Positions 8,484-16,636 of a stretch of DNA of 64,000 nucleotides are shown piece by piece. This stretch comes from Pseudodesulfovibrio sp. (GTDB lineage Bacteria > Desulfobacterota > Desulfovibrionia > Desulfovibrionales > Desulfovibrionaceae): assembly GCA_016744135.1 (NCBI GenBank), contig JADGEX010000001.1, forward strand, positions 1,437,029-1,501,028. The letters are read 5' to 3'. A model generated the notes under the pieces. It searched no databases. It was not told the DNA's origin and was given only the letters and a program-made list of their open reading frames with translations. Each line of letters starts with the position of its first letter. Position 1 is the stretch's first letter. The position numbers and the translations under genes were made by a program.

Positions 8484-9097
8484 GCGAGAGTCATTGTTGG
8501 GTGCTGAAGCACCCAACGTTTTCCATGCCCTGCCGGGCGGGCCTTCTTTTTTGGCAGCGCCCAAAAAAGAAGCAAAAAAGGTCGCTTGCGCTAGCTTGGC
8601 CGCCCCCATGATTGGCGACAAGAATCTGATCCAATCGAGTCGGCTCCACCCGATTAAAAGCATAAGCCACTCCTCTCCCGCCACCCCTCAGTTTAAGAAA
8701 AACAACCTAACTCCCTTAGAAGAGCCGCTTCCTTCGATTGGTCAGCTTCTAAGCCGCCGATCAAGGGCTGGGTCCCGTCTTCGTCTGTTTGGACGGAGGA
8801 AAAATCGTCTTCGAAAGGAGAGCGGTGTTGGGGTGCTGAAGCACCCCAAAGCCCTTTATGGATAACGAAGAGCCTAAATCAAAGATAATCACCTACACCG
8901 AGCTCCCCCCCTTACAACGACGAACAATTGATAGCGGACCTTAGAGCCTGTCCCGCGCGGCGAAACGTAGCCCGACCGAGTTTGTATCACAGACAATCCT
9001 GTCAGGCAGTGAAGCCGCGTACAGGCTCTTGGGTCCGTTATCAGGCTCACAACGAAGAAGGCGTTTTTTGCCTGCCGTAAAGGCGAAACCTTTGTAA
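8484..9097 (+). repeat. Structured non-coding repeat, copy 1
   Basis: About 0.6 kb that recurs, inverted and with scattered changes, at 35763-36409. It fills most of the gene-free stretch 8318-9194. It contains the palindrome GTTGGGTGCTGAAGCACCCA (8496-8515, continuing to 8517), a related hairpin TTGGGGTGCT/AGCACCCCAA (8828-8849), and a nested set of helices between AGAGCCTGT (8943-8951) and ACAGGCTCT (9021-9029). Reading frames crossing it differ in frame between the two copies, so it is not protein-coding. It may be a structured RNA or a decayed mobile element; no transposase or terminal duplication was seen. Confidence 0.85.
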
Positions 9098-9140
9098 TAA
9101 TTCCGTTTACACCCTCACTGCGGATGCACGCAATGCCTAC

Positions 9141-9169
9141 AACAAAAAAATCCGCCAAAAGGCGGATTT
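9141..9169 (-). terminator. Terminator of the purB-pyrE-curvature operon
   Basis: Stem AAATCCGCC / GGCGGATTT with an AAAA (TTTT on the minus strand) loop; runs of seven A/T on both sides make it work in either direction. Confidence 0.88.
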
Positions 9170-9194
9170 CAAAAAAACATTATAAATAATAAAA

Positions 9195-10955
9195 TTAATT
9201 CGTTGCAGAAGAAAGCCCGACAAAACTCCCTGCAGTAAAGGTCATAGTCCCAAGATCACCAAAAGTTGTCGCCTGTCGCACCGTCAACGGCAACGGCTTG
9301 CCAATCTTCACGGAAAAAGCTTCACCCCTATCAAGCGGCATATTCTTGGTGGTCGTAATTAACTTGTCATTTGCACCATTACTCCATGCAGCTTCCAGCA
9401 CATATCGGCCCTCGGGCAACCGATAATTCAAACCGGCCATCCACGGTACAAGCAATGTCTGTCCACGCTCATCAGACAATTTAAGCGCATGCACAGTACG
9501 CGGTGCAATATCCACATAAAATCCCGCTTTGGGAGCACCGGGAGTTTCTCGAACAACCCTGAACCGGGTCACATCGGAATTACCAGATTTCACAGCATAC
9601 CGACCAATAAAATTATCGGGATCAAGAATAATTTCCCACCCAAGATCCTGCCCATTGTTGGCCCATGGGATAGCAACAAACCCCTTAAGATTGATGATCT
9701 CCTTCAGGTCACTGCCCCACATGCCTTCCATGATAAGCTGATCACCCAGCACGGCATGCAAGACTTCACCGTCACGAACAAACACTGGATTGCCATTGAG
9801 CCAACAGACAAACATAGGCTTATCTTCGCCCGGAGACTGCGGCATCTTACCGGTCCATTTAATATGAGCCTTGGCAATACGCTTTCCATCAGAACGTAAT
9901 TCCAACTCGGAAAATGGTTCCAAAACCATCCGTCGAGCATTAATCAAATTCACGCCGGGACGATCTGATGCAAACAGCGCCAGTTCGGGTGCAAATTCAC
10001 TCGGCCCACTATCAAGCGGCTCCACTGCCAGCGTTGAACCAGGAACGAGATTAATCACCCCTCCAGAACGAAGTGGACGACCATTAACACTGATACTGAC
10101 ACCCTTGCGGGCATAGGCTCGCACATCCTGATCAGTGAACTCGGGAGGAATGACGCTGATACCGAAACGTCGCAGCAACATAATAGTTGCAGACAACTGT
10201 TGCCGCACCTTCCAACCTATCTGACGAATGGATTTACTGACCTCCACAGCCATAGCCGGAATACCATGCTCAGCCAGAGCATAACAAGTCAGAGATTTAC
10301 GCATCTCGGGATACGCCGTCCCTTTGTCGAACGTCTTGGTATTGAAAAGTTTGAATTGATAATCGCGGGTACGAATACTTCCATTCAACTCGTCCAGCAC
10401 AGAATTCACAGTATGCGCCAAGTCTATCTTGTCGAAAACAAGCGTATCCACAATGATGGACTGACCATACCGTTTGGGATTGCGCAGATTATCCACATAG
10501 GTCGGATTATAGAACCCGCTCCCTTCATGCAGATGAATAAAGGCATCACTTTGGGCGAGAAGGAATCGGATGACACGGGCCACCCTGTCTTCATAAAATC
10601 GATTGTAATTTTGATCAAAGCGCCGGTTCATGTCCACGTTGATCTGCCGTTTATGCAGATTGATGGACGGCACATTGGCACGTGGCAAGATAATGACATT
10701 ACCCCGTGTGACTTTGGCCTGAGTTAATAATTGAGCGGTGACGAACCCAGAAGTCTCATCCCCCTGAATACCACCCTGCACCATGATTGTCGGCCCTTCC
10801 TCCTTACCTTGGAGAAAAACCACCTTCAACGGATATTGTGTACCCGCAAAAAAGGAGTGCTCCCACGACCCTGCATGGGCGTGGGACACAAAAAGCATCA
10901 CAATCAGGCTAAGCGAGAATGTGGTAGAGAGGATACGTCTCAGCAAAAATGACAT
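9195..10955 (-). CDS. M99-family D,L-carboxypeptidase (Csd4/Pgp1-like), peptidoglycan trimming
   Basis: The ATG at 10955 follows GGGAAGGGTGGAG and opens a signal peptide (SFLLRRILSTTFSLSLIVML...HAHA); a longer frame upstream is not needed. The mature protein, about 558 residues, has the carboxypeptidase core with GGIQGDETSG, giving zinc ligands Gln64 and Glu67 (the unusual Q-x-x-E of Helicobacter Csd4), and the third ligand in FIHLHEGSGFY (His143). C-terminal beta-rich domains (about 320-586) match the Ig-like parts of M99 enzymes. In epsilonproteobacteria such enzymes trim tripeptides to dipeptides in peptidoglycan and set helical shape. Here the gene overlaps the preceding membrane protein by 47 bases, in line with a vibrioid-shape role (inferred). 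Confidence 0.78.
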   Translation of the reverse strand: MSFLLRRILSTTFSLSLIVMLFVSHAHAGSWEHSFFAGTQYPLKVVFLQGKEEGPTIMVQGGIQGDETSGFVTAQLLTQAKVTRGNVIILPRANVPSINLHKRQINVDMNRRFDQNYNRFYEDRVARVIRFLLAQSDAFIHLHEGSGFYNPTYVDNLRNPKRYGQSIIVDTLVFDKIDLAHTVNSVLDELNGSIRTRDYQFKLFNTKTFDKGTAYPEMRKSLTCYALAEHGIPAMAVEVSKSIRQIGWKVRQQLSATIMLLRRFGISVIPPEFTDQDVRAYARKGVSISVNGRPLRSGGVINLVPGSTLAVEPLDSGPSEFAPELALFASDRPGVNLINARRMVLEPFSELELRSDGKRIAKAHIKWTGKMPQSPGEDKPMFVCWLNGNPVFVRDGEVLHAVLGDQLIMEGMWGSDLKEIINLKGFVAIPWANNGQDLGWEIILDPDNFIGRYAVKSGNSDVTRFRVVRETPGAPKAGFYVDIAPRTVHALKLSDERGQTLLVPWMAGLNYRLPEGRYVLEAAWSNGANDKLITTTKNMPLDRGEAFSVKIGKPLPLTVRQATTFGDLGTMTFTAGSFVGLSSATN

Positions 10956-11616
10956 CTCCACCCTTCCCTTTAATTTCCAAACGCAGGCCAAAAAGATCAT
11001 CCTTATCCACTCCATCGGGGAGCAGGAAGGTTGTCTGGATACGCTTGAATCGTTGAATCTGGAATCCAAGGTCGTTCTTGTTGGTCTTGGCTGCTACGGA
11101 TGTTCCGTCCCGTTTAATGAAAACGAAATCAGCCTGTCCCGCCATGGGTTTGGATGCCTGAAGATTGTTAAGTTCGAAAGTAATGGAAAGTTTCCGTTTG
11201 GAAAGCTTTGCCTGAAGATTTTCCACACCAACCTGTTGTGTATCAGCGCGAACAAAAATATCATTGAGATTGATCTCTACCTGTTGCACAGGTTCTTCGA
11301 CCTCAGGAGACGTCGCTGCGGAAAGCAGGGACTGCAACTCGGTGGGGTCATAAGATTCAAGAATCTTTTCCATGTTTCCGAGTCGTTCCAAACGAACTTC
11401 GGCATCTACCAGACGTTGCTCAAGGTCTTTCTTTTCGGAATGAAGGTCAGCGTTGATCTTGAACCCACGCACGCCCATATAAATTCCGCCCGCTGCGAAA
11501 AGAAACAAAAATATTTGACTGAAGATAAACATCCTGAGCCAAAACGGGCTGACACGATACCGAGTCACATCCCGGTCGTCGCGCATGAATAGGACGCTGT
11601 ATTTCGAATCGATCAT
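10909..11616 (-). CDS. Single-pass membrane coiled-coil protein of the curvature operon
   Basis: The start ATG at 11616 overlaps the previous stop as ATGA, with GGGGG just upstream; a farther ATG at 11631 is less likely. The 235-residue product has a short cytoplasmic N-terminus rich in R/D, one membrane helix (about 26-49), a coiled coil (about 55-90, with KKDLEQRLVDAEVRLERLG), then a beta-rich periplasmic domain with ITFELNNLQASKP. I do not recognise the family. Its position between a YkuD-type and an M99-type enzyme suggests a scaffold that localises them, as Csd5/Csd7 do in Helicobacter by other sequences. That role is inference. Confidence 0.7.
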   Translation of the reverse strand: MIDSKYSVLFMRDDRDVTRYRVSPFWLRMFIFSQIFLFLFAAGGIYMGVRGFKINADLHSEKKDLEQRLVDAEVRLERLGNMEKILESYDPTELQSLLSAATSPEVEEPVQQVEINLNDIFVRADTQQVGVENLQAKLSKRKLSITFELNNLQASKPMAGQADFVFIKRDGTSVAAKTNKNDLGFQIQRFKRIQTTFLLPDGVDKDDLFGLRLEIKGKGGDVIFAETYPLYHILA

Positions 11617-12872
11617 CTCCCCCGTCTCCATTGCTCGCTGTCAATTTTCCATGTGTTCCCGTTCGGGGTCAGAACCATGGTCTTCCGTCCGACGTCGCTA
11701 TACCCGTCCGCGCTCTCAAACATTTGATTGAACGTCACTGCAAGTCCTTTGGGATGTTGAATAACGGTCAAACCATCAATTTCAACCTTAACAGGAGCTT
11801 TGGTAGCCCACAACGTCTTTTTGTAGTCGGCAATGGACATGAGCCCCTTTCGACTGCCCTGTACGGCTCGAGAGGTATAAAACCCCACGTAAGCATCCAG
11901 ATCTGTAGCCAACCAGGCAGCACGCCAAGCCTTCACCAGATCCTGCACTTCGCCGTTTTTCGAAGCAAGATACTTGGCTTCAAGATTTTCTGAAGCTGGG
12001 ACATACTCACGACCAACGATACGCCACTGTCCGATATCGTCTTTCTGCCAATAAAATCGCTTGCCGGTGGTCGAAGCCATACCGGGTGCACGATAATATT
12101 GATCGAACCATGTTACCCAATAATCAGGACCGGGGATGGCACGAACATTATCGACCATAACCTGAATCCACGGCTGGCGAGAAAAAATACTCTGCTTGTG
12201 CGTAACGAACCGGGAAAAATCAATCCCGTCACTCACGGTCATAAGATCGGCGTTATAGTGATCGAAGAACCCCTCATCCCGACGCTGCCAATCATTGGCC
12301 CAAGCATCAAGTTCACGGCCCAAAGTCAATGCTGTAACGTCATTTTCACCCGATTCCGCCGTCCACTCAAGATCACTCGCGATGACCACAGGAGTCCCAT
12401 AATCTGACTCCAGAGCCACATTCTTCATGTCAGGAACCTTGAGAGCCACGCAACCGAGGGTGTCACGAGGGACAAAAGTCTTGCCCCGGCCATGCAACCA
12501 GATACCGCCGCCGGTCTTACCGTTGATACGATCAATAGGATTGGGATAATTCAAGGAATAAGCGATGTCGCCATAAAGGTCCCAATCGAGCTTGCGATTG
12601 ATACGGTACCCGACAAAATACACGCCTTCCGGGGTACGCAGATCACCTTCCACCGACTTGTCACCCGTGGATTGCCCCGTTGTACAAGGAAACCGGAACA
12701 CCTCATGCAACGGACTCTTGTGTTCCAGCATGATCAATTCCTGCGAAGCCTTGTCCACGGCAATAATACGCTCGGGACCGTACGAGTGCGATGAAAGGGT
12801 GGGGGTCCACCCTTCGGCAAACGCCATGCTTACAGACATGACCAATGTCAAAACAACAACAGCTACACGCAT
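11613..12872 (-). CDS. YkuD-domain L,D-carboxypeptidase/transpeptidase with C-terminal NTF2-like domain (Csd6/Pgp2-like)
   Basis: The start ATG at 12872 opens a signal peptide (RVAVVVLTLVMSVSMAFA). Of 419 residues, about 30-155 form the YkuD catalytic domain, with IWLHGRGK (His127) and the nucleophile in DTLGCVAL (Cys141; the usual SHGC is TLGC). Residues about 280-419 form an NTF2/SnoaL-like domain (VKAWRAAWLATDLDAYVGFY). This two-domain plan is that of Helicobacter Csd6 and Campylobacter Pgp2, which cut tetrapeptides to tripeptides, the substrate of Csd4/Pgp1. The two downstream overlapping genes complete such a pathway. Helical or curved cell shape is the likely output. Confidence 0.8.
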   Translation of the reverse strand: MRVAVVVLTLVMSVSMAFAEGWTPTLSSHSYGPERIIAVDKASQELIMLEHKSPLHEVFRFPCTTGQSTGDKSVEGDLRTPEGVYFVGYRINRKLDWDLYGDIAYSLNYPNPIDRINGKTGGGIWLHGRGKTFVPRDTLGCVALKVPDMKNVALESDYGTPVVIASDLEWTAESGENDVTALTLGRELDAWANDWQRRDEGFFDHYNADLMTVSDGIDFSRFVTHKQSIFSRQPWIQVMVDNVRAIPGPDYWVTWFDQYYRAPGMASTTGKRFYWQKDDIGQWRIVGREYVPASENLEAKYLASKNGEVQDLVKAWRAAWLATDLDAYVGFYTSRAVQGSRKGLMSIADYKKTLWATKAPVKVEIDGLTVIQHPKGLAVTFNQMFESADGYSDVGRKTMVLTPNGNTWKIDSEQWRRGR

Positions 12873-12932
12873 ATAAGTATACCCAATCCTCCCACGGTTT
12901 CCCCAAACCATACACTTCCCCGACGGGTCAAA

Positions 12933-13490
12933 TTATTTGCCTGCGGCCAACAACTCCTGACGAGTGAAGATAGCGCTCAATTCAAGCCCTGCTTCCTTGA
13001 GCTTTTCCCGTCCGCCTTCTTCTCTGTCCAAAACTGCGAGTACACCGACAATTTCCAATCCGGCATCACGTACACGTTCGGCGGCTGTTGCCAGCGTACC
13101 ACCCGTGGTGCAGACATCTTCCAGCAAGACGACTTTGTCGCCTTCGCTAAAGTTGGCCAGACCTTCAAGGTACTGATTGGTGCCATGCCCCTTGGACTTC
13201 TTGCGAATAATAAATCCCGGCAAAGGCCGTCCTTCTAGATGGGATACCACAGTTACGCTAGAAATCAGAGGGTCGGCACCGAGAGTCATACCACCTACGC
13301 CGTGGACATCAAAGTCCTTAAGCATCTCAAAGAACAGTCGTCCAATGAGATATCCGCCCTCAGCGTGGAGTGCTGTCTGCTTGCAGTCGAAATAATATTC
13401 ACTTTTCTTGCCTGAAGTCAGCGTGAAGTCGCCCTCTTTGTAGGAGAGCTCCAACAACAACTTGGCAAGCTTGGATTTCAATTCATTCAT
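12933..13490 (-). CDS. pyrE: Orotate phosphoribosyltransferase
   Basis: 185 residues. The ATG at 13490 lies 1 base past the purB stop (TAGTATG) with GGGGAAAT as ribosome site. The PRPP-binding loop VVLLEDVCTTGGTLATAAERV (about residues 120-140) has the two acidic residues, and the flexible loop RKKSKGHGTNQ carries the catalytic lysine and histidine. It converts orotate plus PRPP to OMP in pyrimidine synthesis. It is cotranscribed with purB and leads into the cell-shape genes 60 bases downstream. Confidence 0.95.
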   Translation of the reverse strand: MNELKSKLAKLLLELSYKEGDFTLTSGKKSEYYFDCKQTALHAEGGYLIGRLFFEMLKDFDVHGVGGMTLGADPLISSVTVVSHLEGRPLPGFIIRKKSKGHGTNQYLEGLANFSEGDKVVLLEDVCTTGGTLATAAERVRDAGLEIVGVLAVLDREEGGREKLKEAGLELSAIFTRQELLAAGK

Positions 13491-13491
13491 A

Positions 13492-14790
13492 CTATTTCCC
13501 CCCAAAGACGCGGCTGAAGACCACATCCTCATATCGTTTGTAATACGAAGGGTCGAAGGCTTCGTCAAGGTCGTTAGCCGCAAGATGCTTATTTACTTCC
13601 GCATCCACACGGATCTCGTCTTCAAACTGGATACGATTCTCCCAGCAGCGCAGGGCTACCTTCTGAACCATCTCATAGGCTTCCTGCCGTTTCAGGCCGG
13701 TAGCAATAAGTTTGTTGAGAATACGCTGAGAGTAGAAAAGACCAAACGACCCCATAAGATTTCGTTGAATACTCTCTTCCTTGACCACCAATCGTTCCAA
13801 CACGCCGGACATGCGATGCAGCATGTAATCCATGAGTGCGGTGGTGTCGGGCATGATCATGCGTTCCACCGAGGAATGAGAAATGTCACGTTCGTGCCAG
13901 AGAGCCTGATTTTCCATGGCTGCCATGGAATTGGAACGAATGAGCCGTGCCAGACCGCACAGATTTTCTGCAGAAATGGGATTCTTTTTATGCGGCATGG
14001 CCGAGGAACCCTTCTGGCCCTTGGAGAACCCTTCTTCCACTTCCGAGACTTCGGTACGCTGCAAATGTCTAAGTTCCAGACCAAGACGCTCGATACCGCC
14101 TGCCATCATGGCCAATGCGGTGAAAAACTGCGCATACCGATCACGCTGGACGATCTGTGTAGAATGTGGATCAACCTCAAGACCGAGAATGGCACAAGCG
14201 CGTTCTTCCAATTCAGGACTGAGGTGAGCGAATGTTCCCACTGCGCCGGACAGCTTGCCGACACGAATATTTTCACGGGCCGCATCGAAACGTTCCTTGT
14301 GGCGCATGAATTCGGCATAGAAGCCGGTAAATTTTAGGCCGTAGGTAGTCGGCTCTGCGTGAATCCCGTGAGTCCGGCCCATGCAAAGCAAACCTTTGTG
14401 CTTGTGGGCAAGCTCATCAAGAACTTTCAGGACACGATCCACACCTTCCGCGAGGATATTTCCAGCCCGAAGCAACAACACGCCGTTAGCCGTGTCAACT
14501 ATATCCGAGGAAGTGCAGCCCAAATGGATATACCGGGAACTGGGACCGACCTTCTCTTCCACGGCAGACAAAAAGGCAATGACGTCATGCTTGGTGGTTT
14601 CTTCGATCTCAAGGATACGCTTCAGATCAAAGTCTGCCTTTTCATGAATTTCGTCGCAGGCGTCCTGAGGGACCTTACCGAGTTCGGTCCAGCCCTTGGT
14701 CACAGCCAGCTCTACTTCGAGCCAGACCTTGAACTTGTTTTCAAGGGTCCATAACTCTCTCATCCCGGGTCGGGAATACCGTTCAAGCAT
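13492..14790 (-). CDS. purB: Adenylosuccinate lyase
   Basis: 432 residues, the usual size of the short bacterial PurB. The superfamily signature loop GSSAMPHKKNPISAE is present, with the catalytic serine, and MGRTHGIHAEPTT and LGCTSSDIVDT supply the other active-site regions. It splits SAICAR and adenylosuccinate, releasing fumarate, in purine synthesis. It is the first gene of the minus-strand operon purB-pyrE-csd6-like-membrane protein-csd4-like. A terminator just upstream (14877-14902) separates it from the fmdB gene. Confidence 0.96.
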   Translation of the reverse strand: MLERYSRPGMRELWTLENKFKVWLEVELAVTKGWTELGKVPQDACDEIHEKADFDLKRILEIEETTKHDVIAFLSAVEEKVGPSSRYIHLGCTSSDIVDTANGVLLLRAGNILAEGVDRVLKVLDELAHKHKGLLCMGRTHGIHAEPTTYGLKFTGFYAEFMRHKERFDAARENIRVGKLSGAVGTFAHLSPELEERACAILGLEVDPHSTQIVQRDRYAQFFTALAMMAGGIERLGLELRHLQRTEVSEVEEGFSKGQKGSSAMPHKKNPISAENLCGLARLIRSNSMAAMENQALWHERDISHSSVERMIMPDTTALMDYMLHRMSGVLERLVVKEESIQRNLMGSFGLFYSQRILNKLIATGLKRQEAYEMVQKVALRCWENRIQFEDEIRVDAEVNKHLAANDLDEAFDPSYYKRYEDVVFSRVFGGK

Positions 14791-14876
14791 GATATTTCTC
14801 GCTTCGTTGAATGTGCGTAATTGTGCATCAGCATACTATGGCAATGCGGCACCAAATTTCAAGGCCGGAAAAACCA

Positions 14877-14902
14877 TGAAAAAAGGCAGCCGTAGCTGCC
14901 TT
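14877..14902 (-). terminator. Terminator of the fmdB gene
   Basis: On the minus strand, AAGGCAGC TACG GCTGCCTT followed by a T-run (stem 14883-14902); it sits 9 bases past the fmdB stop. Confidence 0.85.
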
Positions 14903-14911
14903 GTGCATACA

Positions 14912-15226
14912 TCAGGATGCGGAACCTGCAGAAGACGTGTCCGCGGCAGGACACTTCGAAGCCGGGGCCGATTCGGCCTTGGTCGAAGGCTCACTGTCGC
15001 CACCACTAGAGGGTTCTTGCGCTTCACCGGGCTTGCACCCGGACTTCGTGGCACCATATCCATCGGCATACCAGCCAGACCCTTTCAAGTGGAATGAACT
15101 GTGAGAGATAAGTCGTTTGGAGACTCCCCCACACTCGGGACATGGAAATTCCTTATCCTCGAAACCGGATTGCCATTCCTCAAAAACGGACTGACAAGAC
15201 TGACATTGATATTCATAAATAGGCAT
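14912..15226 (-). CDS. FmdB-family zinc-ribbon protein
   Basis: 104 residues. The N-terminus MPIYEYQCQSC plus FPCPECGG form the CxxC...CxxC zinc ribbon of the FmdB family (PF09723). The rest (GYGATKSGCKPGEAQEPSSGG and on) is a low-complexity Ser/Ala/Pro-rich tail. The family is annotated as regulatory, but its function is not established. It stands as a single gene with its own terminator. Confidence 0.88.
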   Translation of the reverse strand: MPIYEYQCQSCQSVFEEWQSGFEDKEFPCPECGGVSKRLISHSSFHLKGSGWYADGYGATKSGCKPGEAQEPSSGGDSEPSTKAESAPASKCPAADTSSAGSAS

Positions 15227-15389
15227 GGTGCAAATTCTTGAAAAATTGTGAATGAAGTAAAAAGACTCTGCAGGTAGGTTGCCAGACGTGAGTCGACACC
15301 CGTAAAGGCACCATAAGCGAAGCGAGGCAACGCCGATGGAACTTCACGGTGTCAACACAACAGTTGGTACCGTCAAAAAAACAATCGAG

Positions 15390-15500
15390 CTAGGCTTTAG
15401 CGGCCTTGGCTTCCTTGACTGCTGCCTTGAGGGCTTTCTTGCGACGCTGACGTTTACGATCCAATTCTTTCATACGTTCGTGCTTCTTGTGGCGTGCCAT
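15390..15500 (-). CDS. 36-residue highly basic protein
   Basis: A short gene with a clear ribosome site: AAGGAG lies 8 bases before the ATG at 15500. The product starts MARHKKHERMKELDRKRQRR and ends in an alanine/lysine helix (KALKAAVKEAKAAKA). Over 40% of residues are Lys/Arg and it should be a single long helix. Composition and size resemble small ribosome- or RNA-bound proteins (for example the AURKAIP1/COX24-type and THX-like proteins), but no family is claimed. The strong start site and clean helical pattern make a real gene likely. Confidence 0.6.
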   Translation of the reverse strand: MARHKKHERMKELDRKRQRRKKALKAAVKEAKAAKA

Positions 15501-15675
15501 TGTGGTCTCCTTGATATTTCAGCCGATAAGGGCTTTTCTTTATTGCGAGCCGCACTTCATATACCAATCATCAACACTTTGTCTACCCCCGCGAACCTCG
15601 ATTTTCCCTTGACTCGGCTCACAAGGATGTCCATATTCCCCATCCAAGACATTAACCCAATGAAGGATTATAGTA

Positions 15676-16179
15676 ATGATTCGAAGCGTGAGTGTGAAAA
15701 ATGCGGTCAAGGACGCCCTTGAGGTTTTCCAGTTCGACCAATGGCTCAGGTTCTACTTCGTGGTGGAGAAAGGCGAAGAACTCCGGATTGAGATGCCTGA
15801 CGAAGAGTTGGACAAGATCAAAGAGAACCGCCCCGAACTGCATCGTTTCGCCGATATGGTAAACAATGCGGTCACCGACTACAAGCGATCCCAGGAAAAT
15901 GTCTGTTCCTACGTGGCTTCCCGTCTGGACGGCCAGAAGTACGAGGCCACAGTCCTTCCGCAGGTGTTCGATAATGCCACATTCAAAGTGGAAATGTACA
16001 TCTTCAACGTCTGGCTCAAAATGCATGAGCAACATCTGGACGAAGAATACATGGATTTCGACGGTTGGTTGGAAATGTACAGTGAATGGAATGCCCTGGA
16101 CGAAGTCACGGAATACCGTACAAAGCTTCTGAAAAGCGGCACTGATCCACAATTCCCGGCTTGCGACACCACTCAGTAG
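15676..16179 (+). CDS. Conserved hypothetical soluble protein
   Basis: 167 residues. The ATG at 15676 is preceded by GAAGGATTATAGTA. No signal peptide or membrane segment; rich in Glu, Asp, Tyr and Phe, mixed helix, with no cysteine pair or nucleotide motif (cysteines single in ENVCSY and FPACDTT). I do not recognise a domain. A very strong terminator follows, so it is monocistronic and probably well expressed. Confidence 0.75.
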   Translation: MIRSVSVKNAVKDALEVFQFDQWLRFYFVVEKGEELRIEMPDEELDKIKENRPELHRFADMVNNAVTDYKRSQENVCSYVASRLDGQKYEATVLPQVFDNATFKVEMYIFNVWLKMHEQHLDEEYMDFDGWLEMYSEWNALDEVTEYRTKLLKSGTDPQFPACDTTQ

Positions 16180-16193
16180 TCCCAACACATACG

Positions 16194-16237
16194 ACGACAA
16201 AGCCCCCGCAACCATATAGTTGCGGGGGCTTTGTCGT
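16194..16237 (+). terminator. Long perfect hairpin after the 167-residue gene
   Basis: A 19-bp perfect stem (16194-16212 with 16219-16237, core AGCCCCCGCAAC) and a 6-base loop CATATA. The outer part holds AAAG/CTTT in place of a T-run. It separates convergent genes and probably terminates both. Confidence 0.8.
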
Positions 16238-16250
16238 ATTCAATGATCCA

Positions 16251-16469
16251 TTATTTCTTTTCTTTGGGTTTCTTGCCGGTACCTTGTTCCACGCCGGTCA
16301 CTTTACCGCCCTTCCCTTTGATAATGATCTTCCGGGGTGGCTGCGGGGCTGGTCGCTGTGGCTGATTGGAGGCCACGAGCCAAGAGTCCGTCTGAGAGTG
16401 GACATCCACTGCCAAAGCTGGGGAAAACATCAGTAGAGAGAGGACTGTTCCCAATATAATTTTCTTCAC
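16251..16469 (-). CDS. Small exported basic protein
   Basis: GGAGG five bases upstream selects a GTG start at 16469. The 72-residue precursor begins with a signal peptide (KKIILGTVLSLLMFSPALA, cleavage near residue 20). The mature part holds a proline stretch (QPQRPAPQPPRK) and a Gly/Lys-rich tail ending KKPKEKK. No known domain. It may bind an acidic envelope component, but this is a guess from charge alone. Confidence 0.6.
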   Translation of the reverse strand: MKKIILGTVLSLLMFSPALAVDVHSQTDSWLVASNQPQRPAPQPPRKIIIKGKGGKVTGVEQGTGKKPKEKK

Positions 16470-16636
16470 TCGGGCCTCCAGTAACTCTTGAGCAAGGAGT
16501 ATGCCCAAGACAACTCCCCTTCTTTATTCAACTAAAAATAAAAACAATACGTCGACTCTGCAAATAATGCGCAGTACGAACCATGATTGCCCTTGATAAA
16601 AGAATATCCCCCCTGACGAAACACTGTCAACAATGC

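Noticed and set aside
8449..8865. Open frame of 138 codons on the plus strand inside repeat copy 1 (and 36012-36398 minus in copy 2)
   Set aside because: The two copies do not keep the same frame, the peptide is interrupted by shifts between copies, and there is no ribosome site; the conservation is at the nucleotide and helix level.
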